From: Paulinella micropora | Lineage: Eukaryota; Cercozoa; Imbricatea; Euglyphida | Length of the DNA: 64,000 nucleotides | Assembly (NCBI GenBank): GCA_009731375.1 | Contig: BJOX01000059.1 | Span: forward strand, 1,058,234 to 1,122,233 | Direction: 5' to 3' | Part shown: positions 24,301 to 34,932 of the stretch, in pieces | How positions within the stretch are numbered: the stretch's first letter is position 1 | How the letters are laid out: each line of letters begins with the position of its first letter | Notes under the pieces: generated by a model | What the model was told of the DNA's origin: nothing | What the model saw: only the letters and a program-made list of their open reading frames with translations | The model's database searches: none | Position numbers and translations under genes: made by a program

Positions 24301-27051
24301 CTTCTCAAAGTCTCCAAAATCAATCATCTTCTCCAGCTTAGCCCGAGTTGCACCCCAATCGGGTATGAACTGGCTGTAGTACTGTGCCATCGCAAGAAAA
24401 GAGTGTAACTCCGTGCGATTCTTTGGCAACTGTCTACTCATGATCTCCTCCCTCTTTTCGCGCGATATCGAGACCCTATTATGAGAAATCTCGTAACCCA
24501 AATACGTCACACTTGTCCTGGCAAGCTGACATTTCTTTAGGTTGCATTTCAGGCCAAAAGCTCCGATGCGCCTGAAGACATCTGACAAGTGATCGATATG
24601 CTCTTCCATTGTGTTAGAGTATACGATGATGTCATCGATGTAACAAAATGCATATTCTCCCGCCTTCTGTCCTCTCCTTCTCATAAAACCATCCTCCGAC
24701 TGGTCGTCATATTGACCGCTCAACATCTTCTGCATCGCCTTCTGAAAGAGCCCCGGGGCCTGTTTGAGTCCCATTGGAAGCACCTTCCACTGGTATATTT
24801 CCATACCCACAACGAATGCAGTCAGCCATCTGGATTTCTCGTCCAGTGGTATCTGCCAGAAGCCGTTCTTAAGGTCAATGACCGAATAGAATTTAGCATT
24901 CCGCAGCACCCTTCTGCCTTCTTCTAAGGTCGGCAGAGGATTTCTCTCTTCCTCTAGCACCTTATTCACACGGGCATAATTGATCGTCAAGCGCCATTCT
25001 CCTCCTGGCTTAGGGACGATTTTCGGTTGAGAGACAATTGGAGATGTAGATCTCTCAATAAAGTCCTCATCGAGCAACTGTCTCACATTCTCCTCCGCTA
25101 TTTTTGCCTCATGTATGCTCAAATTTGCCCTCCGTGGTGCCGGAGATGGCTCCGCACCCGGTATCTTGTAAATGACAGCAGTGAAGTCATCCGACTTTAC
25201 ACCACCTGCCCGAGGAGGGTCGAAAATTTCTCTGTACGCCTCCATCTTAGCTTTGAGAAACGCCTTCTCTCTCTCCGAACCCACTCCTTCTTCTAAAATT
25301 TTCCGCGCCGCCGCTTGGAAATCTTCCTCCGACATCTTCTTATGCTCCTTGAGGGGCGCTAAGTCCTCCTCCAAACTCAAATCTTCCTCGGACAAATCGT
25401 CTAGTCCCGTTCTTTCATACGTGACTGTGTCCGGCTCATCATCATGACCCAGCCCGACAAGCATATCAATAAGGTTCGCGTATTGTATCGGAGCCTTACG
25501 GGTGTAGAAACCATCAAAGCATGTGAAAGCTTGAGGTATCAATTTCAACTTGTCCTGGGCTCTGAGCTTTTGCTTGTATGCACTGCTCTGCTCCCGAGAC
25601 CCGAGTCGACAAGCCACCACTAACTGTTGCTTGCGAGAAGGAACAGGTATAGGATGATCAATAAGCCGGTCCCTTATCTCCTGTGCCCAGATCGCCTTCT
25701 CATTGTATGGCAGAATGACAGTATACGGCTTGTTACTCTCAAATAGAGTCCGTAGACACTTTTTCACTTCAGTTAATGAGCGCGGCCAGGTAGGCACATC
25801 GCCCCAAAAGTTCGTGATAAAAGTTTTAATGTCATCCGCTGGAGTATCGGGGATACGCCCCTTCCTCCTTGGCACAAACGCCTCTCTCTTCTCATCTGAC
25901 ACCTTCGCATGGTAACAGTAGCCATTAGTAATATGGACATCTGCCCCGCCACCTTCTGCGAATCTGGCCAACGACGGGCACTGTTTCGCAACACATATTA
26001 TCTCCTCATTACGCGCTACGACTAAGTCATCAATAGACTTTCTGTCCCATGCGGGAATCGTAACCGTATACGCCTGCATCTCCGTCTCCCAATTGTCGGT
26101 CCAGGTCAGTTCCTCCGGCACTGTGACATAGGGGTGTACATAGGCTTCAGTTGCCTCATGTACGAAGGCCAACTTTTTCCTCTCCGTTGCTAGACTCAGC
26201 TCAAAAGCCTCGTATGAGTCAGTAGCAGTCATCGGATTAATATCCTCCTCCTCTCCATTCTTCACTCCATAAATCACCCGCCGTGCGGCGCAATCGATCA
26301 CAGCCCCCATCGTAGCCAATTGGTCATACGACAGCAGGATTGAACCGTGGTAATCGGGGACAACATAGAGGTCCGCACGATATACTCGACCGGATTTCAA
26401 TTTGAAAATTAATGTGACGATGCCCGTAATTTCCGTACGGCTGCCTACCCCTTTTAGGGTCCCCTTTGTTTTTCTAATGTTTTTGTCCACCCATGTCCGG
26501 TGACTATTCAAAAACTTCTGGCCGACAATATTAATATTCGCCATCGTATCATTACCAACTTTTAATGTGGTTTGTAAAGTTTCACAAAAGAGGTCAGTGT
26601 AGCATAGCGCGTCTGGTCTATGTAAACTAGCCGCTAGCACATGAATTTTTCGTTCTAGGGTTTTGAGTCTAAGCTCAAGTTCCTTGTCCTCTTCTCGTTC
26701 TCCCCCCTTTTCCGCCAACTTAACTTCTTGAGTCTCCGGGGCTTCCGGTATCTCGAGTGTCTTTTGGACAGAGTCTGGTACACCGAGTGTACTCGTGTCT
26801 ATAGCAGAGACTATTGAGTCCTTTGGCGGGGGTACGGTCCGCTGCTTCTTCGTAGGAGAAGACCTAGCCTTTGGTTTCGGCTTCCTCTCCTCCATCGCCT
26901 TCTTCGCCTTCCTATTCGCATCATTTATCATATTAGCTCTCGAAGGATGAACTAGCAAGTGCTTACCTTGAGGCTTGTGAGGCTGTGTGCCTTCACCTTC
27001 ACGTCTGGGAGGAACGGAACCGTTCGTATCCTGTTCATCAACAGTAGGCAT
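21304..27051 (-). CDS. pol: Gypsy Pol polyprotein: protease, RT, RNase H, integrase
   Basis: 1915 residues from the ATG at 27051. It carries the enzymes for cutting the polyprotein, copying RNA to DNA and inserting it. The order is: a charged 150-residue leader; a retropepsin-like site near residue 167 reading NDTMANIN, where Asp-Thr is kept but the usual Gly is Met; RT with the YIDD catalytic site at residues 804-807; RNase H starting with the VVDTDASKFAIGAVL block and ending near LPGKRNVVADSLSR; an integrase zinc site (HNCPLLAHPG ... CIPCKTTK); a DDE core with LHIDHVGPF, CSDRGSDFN near residue 1401, and Glu in NGKIERVHRP; and a WKGPYQIMEQMGPLNYKI block of the GPY/F type. About 330 further C-terminal residues are unassigned and I see no chromodomain. 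It is in the same frame as gag across one TGA. Confidence 0.93.
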   Translation of the reverse strand: MPTVDEQDTNGSVPPRREGEGTQPHKPQGKHLLVHPSRANMINDANRKAKKAMEERKPKPKARSSPTKKQRTVPPPKDSIVSAIDTSTLGVPDSVQKTLEIPEAPETQEVKLAEKGGEREEDKELELRLKTLERKIHVLAASLHRPDALCYTDLFCETLQTTLKVGNDTMANINIVGQKFLNSHRTWVDKNIRKTKGTLKGVGSRTEITGIVTLIFKLKSGRVYRADLYVVPDYHGSILLSYDQLATMGAVIDCAARRVIYGVKNGEEEDINPMTATDSYEAFELSLATERKKLAFVHEATEAYVHPYVTVPEELTWTDNWETEMQAYTVTIPAWDRKSIDDLVVARNEEIICVAKQCPSLARFAEGGGADVHITNGYCYHAKVSDEKREAFVPRRKGRIPDTPADDIKTFITNFWGDVPTWPRSLTEVKKCLRTLFESNKPYTVILPYNEKAIWAQEIRDRLIDHPIPVPSRKQQLVVACRLGSREQSSAYKQKLRAQDKLKLIPQAFTCFDGFYTRKAPIQYANLIDMLVGLGHDDEPDTVTYERTGLDDLSEEDLSLEEDLAPLKEHKKMSEEDFQAAARKILEEGVGSEREKAFLKAKMEAYREIFDPPRAGGVKSDDFTAVIYKIPGAEPSPAPRRANLSIHEAKIAEENVRQLLDEDFIERSTSPIVSQPKIVPKPGGEWRLTINYARVNKVLEEERNPLPTLEEGRRVLRNAKFYSVIDLKNGFWQIPLDEKSRWLTAFVVGMEIYQWKVLPMGLKQAPGLFQKAMQKMLSGQYDDQSEDGFMRRRGQKAGEYAFCYIDDIIVYSNTMEEHIDHLSDVFRRIGAFGLKCNLKKCQLARTSVTYLGYEISHNRVSISREKREEIMSRQLPKNRTELHSFLAMAQYYSQFIPDWGATRAKLEKMIDFGDFEKWDEEALQAFNTLKDIIYKDPKDGGLVLMMPDFTKPFVVDTDASKFAIGAVLQQEDEEKKLRPIMFISRKLCAAERNYCTRQREALAVVWALKRLREYLWGGPLFTVRTDHHNLLWLMNHEQTGRLARWQAFLSCFNFTMVYLPGKRNVVADSLSRLEFQSEVSALVSSVEMMDLSTDKVYEVSHIEAMQMARGVRYDRTGLRYSPQGPEHGICCEAHVLEDAEWSYEAYENAKANIKEEEETTEVCTEPPQENRSELDEDPERVGVRLEDGTIHIASPTAWRQQQATDPEFKELITLYKNPNELKKTPQIKDQMKEMAWRDGLLWYKGQHGKFASQPDKWTLWVPEKLRRFIYVAAHNCPLLAHPGRQRTHWFIARRFWWKGMKEEIDREVDACIPCKTTKTPLKANFGLIGTFPLHAGMFEFLHIDHVGPFPESAEGYRYLLTAIDRATNYVWVVPVKDATGKTTAEALIDRIVSQIGVPRKICSDRGSDFNNEVIDRLSKYYGMKWQYVTAYNPRANGKIERVHRPLKASLKMYCMKKENQRAWVEAAPSFAFAMNCLPSSALGGARSSVSPYQLVYGREPNIPTSLLHPKDTWADEDELFGMRLRAKMEAEQIVAAHREAERRKTDAQGVRQAHLDQVRFQVGDIVLLYHPQVPKGVSSKLFTHWKGPYQIMEQMGPLNYKIRGRGKVQIVNVRRLIKYDPFLLEDESVEEALKRMKEDFKEVPPIQKEDTLEEENAYRAPVTEKEETEKESKEDSNRKSAAGTQSKAPIVRGGTKEKFTEAQRRRAQNDLIFDQPRKVARSTRATDVHGGGGEKDTNPNAGNVDIRHVRWKEGEAIAAIKWVRDAFYLLRPAESHVADDTLSDLYLMRAVAVPQTTRAARTSKRSLAAKTIQPVLHFWRSMDPVEDPKARQYLPVYKDAKNLETWDDTITLRDKDHTAWTIQSLPRGVLDIPFDLSLGAIPNKIWDILEESKFDLTFVGGPPPGKGVRARRRRQ

Positions 27052-27129
27052 AACTGTGACTGTCGGATTAAAAAGAACAGTTTTTATCTCCTTCTCTCTC
27101 TTCTTTTCCTCTCTCTTCTCCTCCCGTCA
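27052..27129 (-). promoter_or_regulatory. Candidate gag-pol stop-codon readthrough site (TGA CGG)
   Basis: Gag ends in TGA (27129-27127), followed at once by CGG. The next 25 codons are open and run in the same frame into the pol ATG at 27051. UGA-CGG is one of the leaky stop contexts known from plant RNA viruses, and readthrough is how gammaretroviruses make Gag-Pol. The downstream bases are purine-rich and show no obvious strong stem. Pol could alternatively start at its own ATG by reinitiation. Confidence 0.6.
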
Positions 27130-29637
27130 GTCTACGACGACAACACGCTCACCTGAGCCGGTGTCTTCGTCTTGACGTCCCCCCTCCGTAGCGGTATAAG
27201 CTTGCTGGGGGTAGTTGGAGCTGGAACTGGTGCTATAATTCCAGTATCCGTGTCCTCTGGGAGGGCGCGCTGGGGTCCGTCCTCCCCTTCCACGAAAGCC
27301 TCGTCCTCGTGGTGCCGCCCCTCTTGGTGTCCCTCGGGACCCTCGTGACGATCCTCTCGTCTCTCCTCCTCCTCTAGTCGGCGCCTTTGATCGGCCCGAT
27401 GTCTCTCTCTTCTCCCTTCTCTTCATTCTGTCAAGGAAGTAAATGATGGCCTCCCGGAACTCCGCATCCGAGACCATATTCGCATTCCACCTCCCCTCCT
27501 CCAACTCCTTCTTGTACATGGCGTACATGGTCTTTTTCATGCCTTCGAGCTCTCTAAGGAAAAGATTTCGCTGCCTATCATCAAGAGAGTCGTGGCTGAA
27601 GAGGCAATTGCCTACTCCTTTCTGTGCCTCATGCTTACACGCCATGTATGAAAAATAGCGGTAGCACGGCGTCGGCTCATCTCTCCCCCTCTTGAGACCT
27701 GCCGTTCGAGTTGCATGTGCTGCTTGAGCACCTCCAACCCCCTGTGTCGCGGCACTGGAGAATGACTCGGTGGCCGTGTCCAATTCGGAACACGCGTCGA
27801 GCACCTCCTTGAACAGGTCGCCCGGCGGAGTAGCCGCTACAGTCCTCTCGTATATATTCGTTTCTAAAAAATCCGCCGTCTTCACCGCCGTGAAGGTCGG
27901 ACAGGACTGTATGATCCTTGCGAGCTTGCTCGGGTGTCGTGTACACAAAGCACTCAGGAAGTACAAAATGATAGACTTCCGGCTATAAAAGAGCCCGTAC
28001 TTGGCGCTGACCTCAGTGAGGATCGCTGCCAACCTCGTGCCAATGCCCAGCCCTTCGTTCACCTCTTGAAAAATCTCAAACCCAATCAAAGTACCAGTGC
28101 ACAGGTGCTGATACCCATGAGTTTTAAAGTATTGCAAGAGGACGGCAACTGGCACCGTGCATTGCAGGTCTGAGGCTGCTCTCCTAGCCGCCACCTCTAC
28201 CGCTCTCATCGCCTTGTACTCCCCAACATCAAACCCTTGTGTGATGATTGATGGGTCCAACAAGGTGTACAACGCCTCATACTCCTGTGTTTCGTCCGTT
28301 GGATGCTGCTTCATACAAGCATCAATTCTTCTGAGCTTGTCTCGAAGGTTCGCATCCGTGTCCTTCTGACTCGCTGTCTCTGCATACAGCGTCAGAGCAG
28401 TGGCATCGGACTTTGTATATTTTTGGAAGGCCTGTATGATAGCCTGTCTGTCCTTTTTGTCATTACTGTTGACAATGACAGTGGTAGGCGCTGAGCTAGT
28501 CGCAGGGGCCGAAGGGGCTGTGTGGGCTGACGGGGCGGAGCGGCCCGAGGGAGCCATATAAGATCCAGAGGAATATTTCGGTCCCTTTGTTCCCGCCGCC
28601 TTGGCTAATGCAATCTTTGCCTCCATCTCCTTCTTTTCTTTCTCAGCCGCTAGCTCTTTGATATACAGCTCTTGGGCATGATGAAAAAAAGACAGGATCT
28701 CAGCTGCCTTCCGAAGGAACAAGGCCTTCTCCGCCAACTCCTTCTCTCCCGCTTTATTGGTGGGGGGTGGTGCGGCCGTCCCCTCCAAGATCGTATGATC
28801 CTTCGTGAAGACCCACCTCTTCCATGCGTCATCCTTCACCAAGGCCGCATGCAGCTTCTTCATCCTCGTCACCCCTCCAGCTTCGCCTTCTATTTCCCTC
28901 AGGGCCGGGTGAAGGTCCCTGCCAAACTGGGTGTGTTGGAGTTTACCCAGGTCCACTAACTTGGCCTCCATAAGTTTCAGAGACACATCCATGACATTGA
29001 TCTGTCCTTTTGGATTCCTGAACTTAAACTCCTTTTCCACTCTCTTTATTGAATCAATGTCCTGACCAGGATCGAGCAACCTAGCCAGTGCTCTTGTGTT
29101 CCATGGCAGCACAGTCTTTCCAGTCTGGTACTCAAAGAGTATAGCACACTCAAACACTGTCCATGAGAGGTCGAGTAGCTCCAGTAAAGACATATTGTCC
29201 CCAAATGAGACATGTTGCACCTGTAACTGTGCACCGTCGTCTCTGAGGAATTCTGCCAGAGGCAGAGCTTGCCTTGGGAGAGGGTAACAGATGTCCTCCT
29301 TCTTCAAGGGTTGTCCCCATCGCATTTCTTGGGGAATGTATAGCCATTTATAGGCCTCATCCTTCCCTTTCTTCTCCTCAAACTCCTTCTTACTTAGTTT
29401 GCCATATTCGGCCACAAACCTCGCTTCCTCTCCTCCCTTCTCCTCCTCCTCGACTTCCTCTGCTCCTCCTGTGTCAAAGGAAGGCGCAGTAAAAAATTGA
29501 TTCTCTGCTCCTCCTGTGTCAAAGGAAGGTGCCAGATCTCCTCCTTCTGCATGAGGGTCAACGAACTCCTCTTCGTTTCCTGGGGTTCGCTCACTCTCCC
29601 CCCCTCCTTCCTGCCAGTCTTCAGACCTAGTAGACAT
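27127..29637 (-). CDS. gag: Gypsy Gag with CCCH-type zinc finger and RGG tail
   Basis: 836 residues from the ATG at 29637. It forms the particle and packages RNA. The acidic N-terminus contains a tandem 13-residue repeat around APSFDTGGAE. The central part is helical and capsid-like by position only. At about residues 657-682 sits CX8CX10CX3H (starts CYRYFSYMAC, ends CLFSH). This is closer to a CCCH RNA-binding finger than to the CCHC knuckle normal for Gag, with a longer middle loop than standard CCCH fingers. An Arg/Gly-rich RGG region follows (RGRGFRGRGG). It ends in TGA in frame with pol. Confidence 0.88.
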   Translation of the reverse strand: MSTRSEDWQEGGGESERTPGNEEEFVDPHAEGGDLAPSFDTGGAENQFFTAPSFDTGGAEEVEEEEKGGEEARFVAEYGKLSKKEFEEKKGKDEAYKWLYIPQEMRWGQPLKKEDICYPLPRQALPLAEFLRDDGAQLQVQHVSFGDNMSLLELLDLSWTVFECAILFEYQTGKTVLPWNTRALARLLDPGQDIDSIKRVEKEFKFRNPKGQINVMDVSLKLMEAKLVDLGKLQHTQFGRDLHPALREIEGEAGGVTRMKKLHAALVKDDAWKRWVFTKDHTILEGTAAPPPTNKAGEKELAEKALFLRKAAEILSFFHHAQELYIKELAAEKEKKEMEAKIALAKAAGTKGPKYSSGSYMAPSGRSAPSAHTAPSAPATSSAPTTVIVNSNDKKDRQAIIQAFQKYTKSDATALTLYAETASQKDTDANLRDKLRRIDACMKQHPTDETQEYEALYTLLDPSIITQGFDVGEYKAMRAVEVAARRAASDLQCTVPVAVLLQYFKTHGYQHLCTGTLIGFEIFQEVNEGLGIGTRLAAILTEVSAKYGLFYSRKSIILYFLSALCTRHPSKLARIIQSCPTFTAVKTADFLETNIYERTVAATPPGDLFKEVLDACSELDTATESFSSAATQGVGGAQAAHATRTAGLKRGRDEPTPCYRYFSYMACKHEAQKGVGNCLFSHDSLDDRQRNLFLRELEGMKKTMYAMYKKELEEGRWNANMVSDAEFREAIIYFLDRMKRREKRETSGRSKAPTRGGGETRGSSRGSRGTPRGAAPRGRGFRGRGGRTPARPPRGHGYWNYSTSSSSNYPQQAYTATEGGRQDEDTGSGERVVVVD

Positions 29638-30383
29638 GGACGCTGAAGGAATACGGATGAGACAGAGTTGTTTCTACCCCGTAATTGCTCTGTTCGTCTA
29701 TGAGGAACGAATAGAGAGAAAAAACGAAAAGACAGTATAGAGAGAGAGCGTCTCACCTCTATGTCTTATGTTTTTTTTTTTTTTTTTGTGAGAAAGAAGT
29801 AATCTGTACGACTTTCTCTGAAAATTTGATCTCCTTCTCCACTCCTCTTTTCTTTTTCTCTTTTTGTTGTTGTATCTGTTATGAGGTACGAGGACCTATG
29901 TACAGATAATGTCAAAGAGGCTAGAGAAGCACTCCTTGAGAAGTCGACTTGTCGTCTGACACTTGTTCAGACCTATTGTCGAAAGACAGTCAGAGATTTG
30001 CAAAAATACTCTGATGTGTGTGGTTTGAGAGGCAACAAAGTGCACAGACTTGAAAGGTAGAGTACTACGCTCGTGTCCTTCAAGTTTGTTTGTATCTGTG
30101 AGTGTTTGTTTGTACGTCTGTTGACCTACTCTGTCTCTGTCTCAAGAGAGAACAAAAGAACAGCTACGAGGTCTGGTGTCTGGCCTCCTTGTGAGGACAC
30201 AGATACAGGCTGTGGAGAGGGTACTGAGACACCTACTCACAAACGCCTAGACGTCTAGTTTTGCAAAAAGAGCTGTGTGGGGATGTGCTGGAGTATTTGT
30301 TTTTTGGAACACCTACTCAGAAGAGATAGGTCTGTCCAATTTTTCTTTCTGCTGTTCCAAAAACAAGCCAGAAAAGAAATCAG
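29638..30383 (-). other. Gypsy 5' leader
   Basis: About 750 bp between the primer site and the gag ATG. It should hold the RNA packaging signal, but no specific structure is identified. It contains a T run at about 29771-29786. Confidence 0.65.
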
Positions 30384-30403
30384 CCTTGTGCTGGTGACTC
30401 CAA
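30384..30403 (-). promoter_or_regulatory. Primer binding site of gypsy element
   Basis: One base inside the 5' LTR end, in element orientation, the sequence reads TGGAGTCACCAGCACAAGG. It begins TGG, as expected for pairing with a tRNA CCA end. I cannot name the tRNA. Confidence 0.65.
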
Positions 30404-30650
30404 TGTTACAATCCCCGAAGATAGCTCAATAAAAAGTCGGTAATACAACCAGACACAAATCCCCAAAAGAGAATGATGTCTCGTTATATTAGCTCAGTGA
30501 AGCCGAAAAGAAAACGGCAACAGACCAAGGTTAAAATGGCATTAGGTCAAATCCGGCCAAACGATATTGAAAATAATGGGAAAAAACTAGGTGCACCTGA
30601 CACCAGAAAAAGGGTACTTTTTACCGGCTATCCGGGGGGTGATGCCTACA
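30404..30650 (-). repeat. 5' LTR of gypsy element
   Basis: 247 bp with no difference noticed from 20278-20524. Beyond it the sequence is unrelated (GTGTAATTG...). Confidence 0.92.
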
Positions 30651-30933
30651 GTGTAATTGATTACAGCTCAGACTAAATTAAATTATATTACTTTTAGTGC
30701 CAGCAGATCGGAACTATAAAGGAACTCATAATTCACGATTGATTTTTTTTTTTGAAATCGTGATGAGTCGCCTCATTAATATTGCATATTAATATTATGA
30801 TAGTCACGGCCAACGTTTCAATGAATTTTCGTAATGAAATTGAAAAAGCCAGTGACCCACATTTGTGGGTGGGCCAAGGCAAAGACGAGCGCCAAAATGT
30901 GGACGGATACTGACGACACTATTCTTCACAGCT

Positions 30934-33380
30934 TCAAAGAAAAAAAAATCGACTTCTGATTCCTTCCAAAGTTTTCACTTCGAACGAAAGCGGAAGTTCA
31001 AGTGCTGTGGGAACGCGGTCGAGCTTGATGGGGCAAGCACGCGAGCACCTTTCCTTGATGGCTGCGATAAGTTCATCGACAGTGTGCCACGGTTTGTCTT
31101 CATTAAAAACCATGGCATTCAACACATGATGGATAACAGCCGCATGGCCATCACATAGAGAGCTTCCGTGATAAGAGGCGAAAAAAAACCATCGTAGCCT
31201 GATAAGATTATACTTTGCTTTCAAAGTACCTATGAGTAAGAGGGGTAGCACATGAATCAAGACTCAAGCTTGGGAAAGAAAAGGCATGCACACAAATTAT
31301 ACGTATGATGATACTTACTGAAAAATGCGATGGTCGATGAAATCTTGAAGTGGTTGGGCCCGCCATCCGAAAAAATGTCTACGCCTCGCAAAGTGGAGTT
31401 TGCCTTCTCCGCAACGATCTTCTGGATCCTTTCAAACGCCTTCAGGAAAGCTTCGTGGACATACGCGAAATTATTTTTTACTTCCTCACTATCTTCGCAA
31501 ACTACATTTATATACTCCCACTCCACACACTGAGCAGTCACGTTCCAATAAAAACAAACAAACACCAGGTCGATTGCTCTGTTCTCATTACCCATGGCAA
31601 ATTTCGTAAAATCAATAATGAGCACAACCTTTCCTCACCCGCTCTTTAGCTCTCTCCTTAGTTTAGGCAACAAAGAAGAATGTAATTTTTGCACCATCGT
31701 ATGAAGTGCAAACTGGTCGACCCTCTTGGCTAATTTCTTAAGTTCCTTTGCTTCTGGCTCAGACAAATTTAGTTTCTTTTGAAGCTTTGAAAAAGAAGCT
31801 AGGACCTTATCCGTCTCTGCAATGCGGCCACCTGGGCCAATATGACGCGCCATGAGCAACGCACCAAAATTGTTTGTCAATGCAGCAAATGTCATAGTGT
31901 TCATCAGCGGAACGTAACATGCCCTTTGGTACTTCTGCTCTGACCATTGTTCGAATTCAAACTTCCTCTCTTTCACCCAACATCGAAGGTACCTGCCCAG
32001 AGCGTGAATGAATCTTCAACGCCTGCGCAAAGCGAAGGTAAGCAACGTGGCTCGGCAATGTATATACATAGTGATTCTGCCTGCTTTCGTCAGATACAAT
32101 GCTGCTAACACCCGAACTGGGCAGAGAGAAGGAACTGGCTGCTTTTTCCAAGATGTTCACGGTTGGTCTCTTGGAGACTAGCTCCTTCAATGCATGCACC
32201 AATTGCACTGGTGTCTGCTCTTTGCGAGCCGCCGCACATGCAGGAACTCTTTCCAGACTACCCAAGCGTTTGACTAATAATCTTAGGATATACCATGCCA
32301 TTCGATACACAAAGGAAATTTTTGACACTTCAAGGGTAATGGTTACTCTTTGGCTAACAAAACGTCCGCCAGTTCCTTATCGCAAGAAGTGGTATGACAA
32401 TTTCAGCCTTGGTGTATTGCAGTGTCTTTTCGGTCGCGGGCATACGCTGCCACAACTTCATCGTAATGCCCTGTCAGTAGTCAGGGAGGCGAAGTATATC
32501 CGTCCACCAGGGCCTGACGAGTTCCTTCATGCAATCGATGCGAGCCCGGCTTGCGATGGGCTGTATCGTCAGTCATGATAACACCACACCTGAAAAAATT
32601 CAGATAAAATTGATCAAGGCTTCGCAGTCTGAGAAAAAAACTTACTTTGAGCACTCCGTCACTTTCAGAGTCTTTTGCTCCTTTGTGCCTGCCGTTCATC
32701 TGTTGTTTCTCCATCCACACTCTCTGCGTACTTGAACTTATCGTGAGTAAGCATGTTGTAGTCGTGAGCCTGCTTAAGTTCCTGCTGCCCGCGTTTATGA
32801 TTGCGTTTAGATTGAGTAAAGTGAGTTGGAACCGCAGCAGAAGGAGTCGAGTCTAGAATTGAAAGCGCAGAGCGATTATACAACTGTCTGTCAATCTCAG
32901 GAAGAGCATCGTTAGCATATGACAGCTTAAAGTCAACCCATGTCCAGAATCTAGATTTTCTCAAGCGAAAAGACTCGCCAGAAAGAATCGTAACTCCGGA
33001 AGGAGGTGGGCAGTGTAGGCGTAAGAAATTCAAAAAACCGAAATATTCGTACGAGGTGTGGGAGCGCGAGAGCGAGAGCGGTGCAGATGTTCTGCACAAC
33101 TTCTCCAAGTGTTCATATTTTTTCCCACGAGCAAGTCGAACCTCTGACTGAGACACGTTGTCAAAGGAAGCAAGAAAGTCAGTAGAAATATGCTTGTGTC
33201 CAGACATAGCAAGAGCCAGAAGTGGCGCTCGCATGCTTGAGCCATGAGGAGGCAAACTAAGTAGAACATCTCTGAAGTTCAGAGCAACATTTACCAAAGC
33301 CTCCAAATCCAACTTAGGATCCTCATCCAGCTCAAGGCGATGCGGGCAGGACCAGTAATGTTTCGTGATACCACGGGAAT
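30934..33380 (-). pseudogene. Decayed spliced gene, transposase-like, minus strand
   Basis: A chain of protein-like segments reads right to left. The first exon starts at 33380 after a TTTTTAG acceptor. Intron 32645-32590 has a GTAAGT donor and a TTTTTTCAG acceptor. Segments 32328-31957 and 31976-31635 overlap in different frames (a frameshift). An in-frame TGA (31637-31635) splits one frame that otherwise continues to 31257. A probable intron lies at about 31313-31261, and a last segment at 31260-30934. Two spots stand out: FSDGGPNHFK near 31355 and FASYHGSSLCDGHAAV near 31150. Asp-Gly-Gly and His-Gly...Cys-Asp-Gly patterns like these recur in RNase H-fold transposase-related proteins of eukaryote genomes; that link is my inference. 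I do not recognise the family by name. At least one frameshift and one stop make it non-functional as read. Confidence 0.55.
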
Positions 33381-33429
33381 CTAAAAAGAAAGAAAAACAA
33401 AATTTAACAGAAAAATCACACACAGACAT

Positions 33430-34932
<1,503 letters not shown>

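Larger units (their letters stand above)
20278..30650 (-). mobile_element. Ty3/gypsy-order LTR retrotransposon, intact, minus strand
   Basis: Two 247-bp LTRs (20278-20524, 30404-30650), identical as far as I compared them by eye, enclose intact gag (29637-27127) and pol (27051-21304). The domain order protease, RT, RNase H, integrase is that of Ty3/gypsy (Metaviridae). A primer site lies inside the 5' LTR and a purine tract sits before the 3' LTR. Identical LTRs and open frames indicate a recent insertion, possibly still active. The flanking five bases do not match (AGTTA left, GTGTA right), so no target duplication can be shown. Confidence 0.92.

Noticed and set aside
23449-25915. Plus-strand open frames opposite gypsy pol
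   Set aside because: Shadows of a well-supported minus-strand polyprotein.
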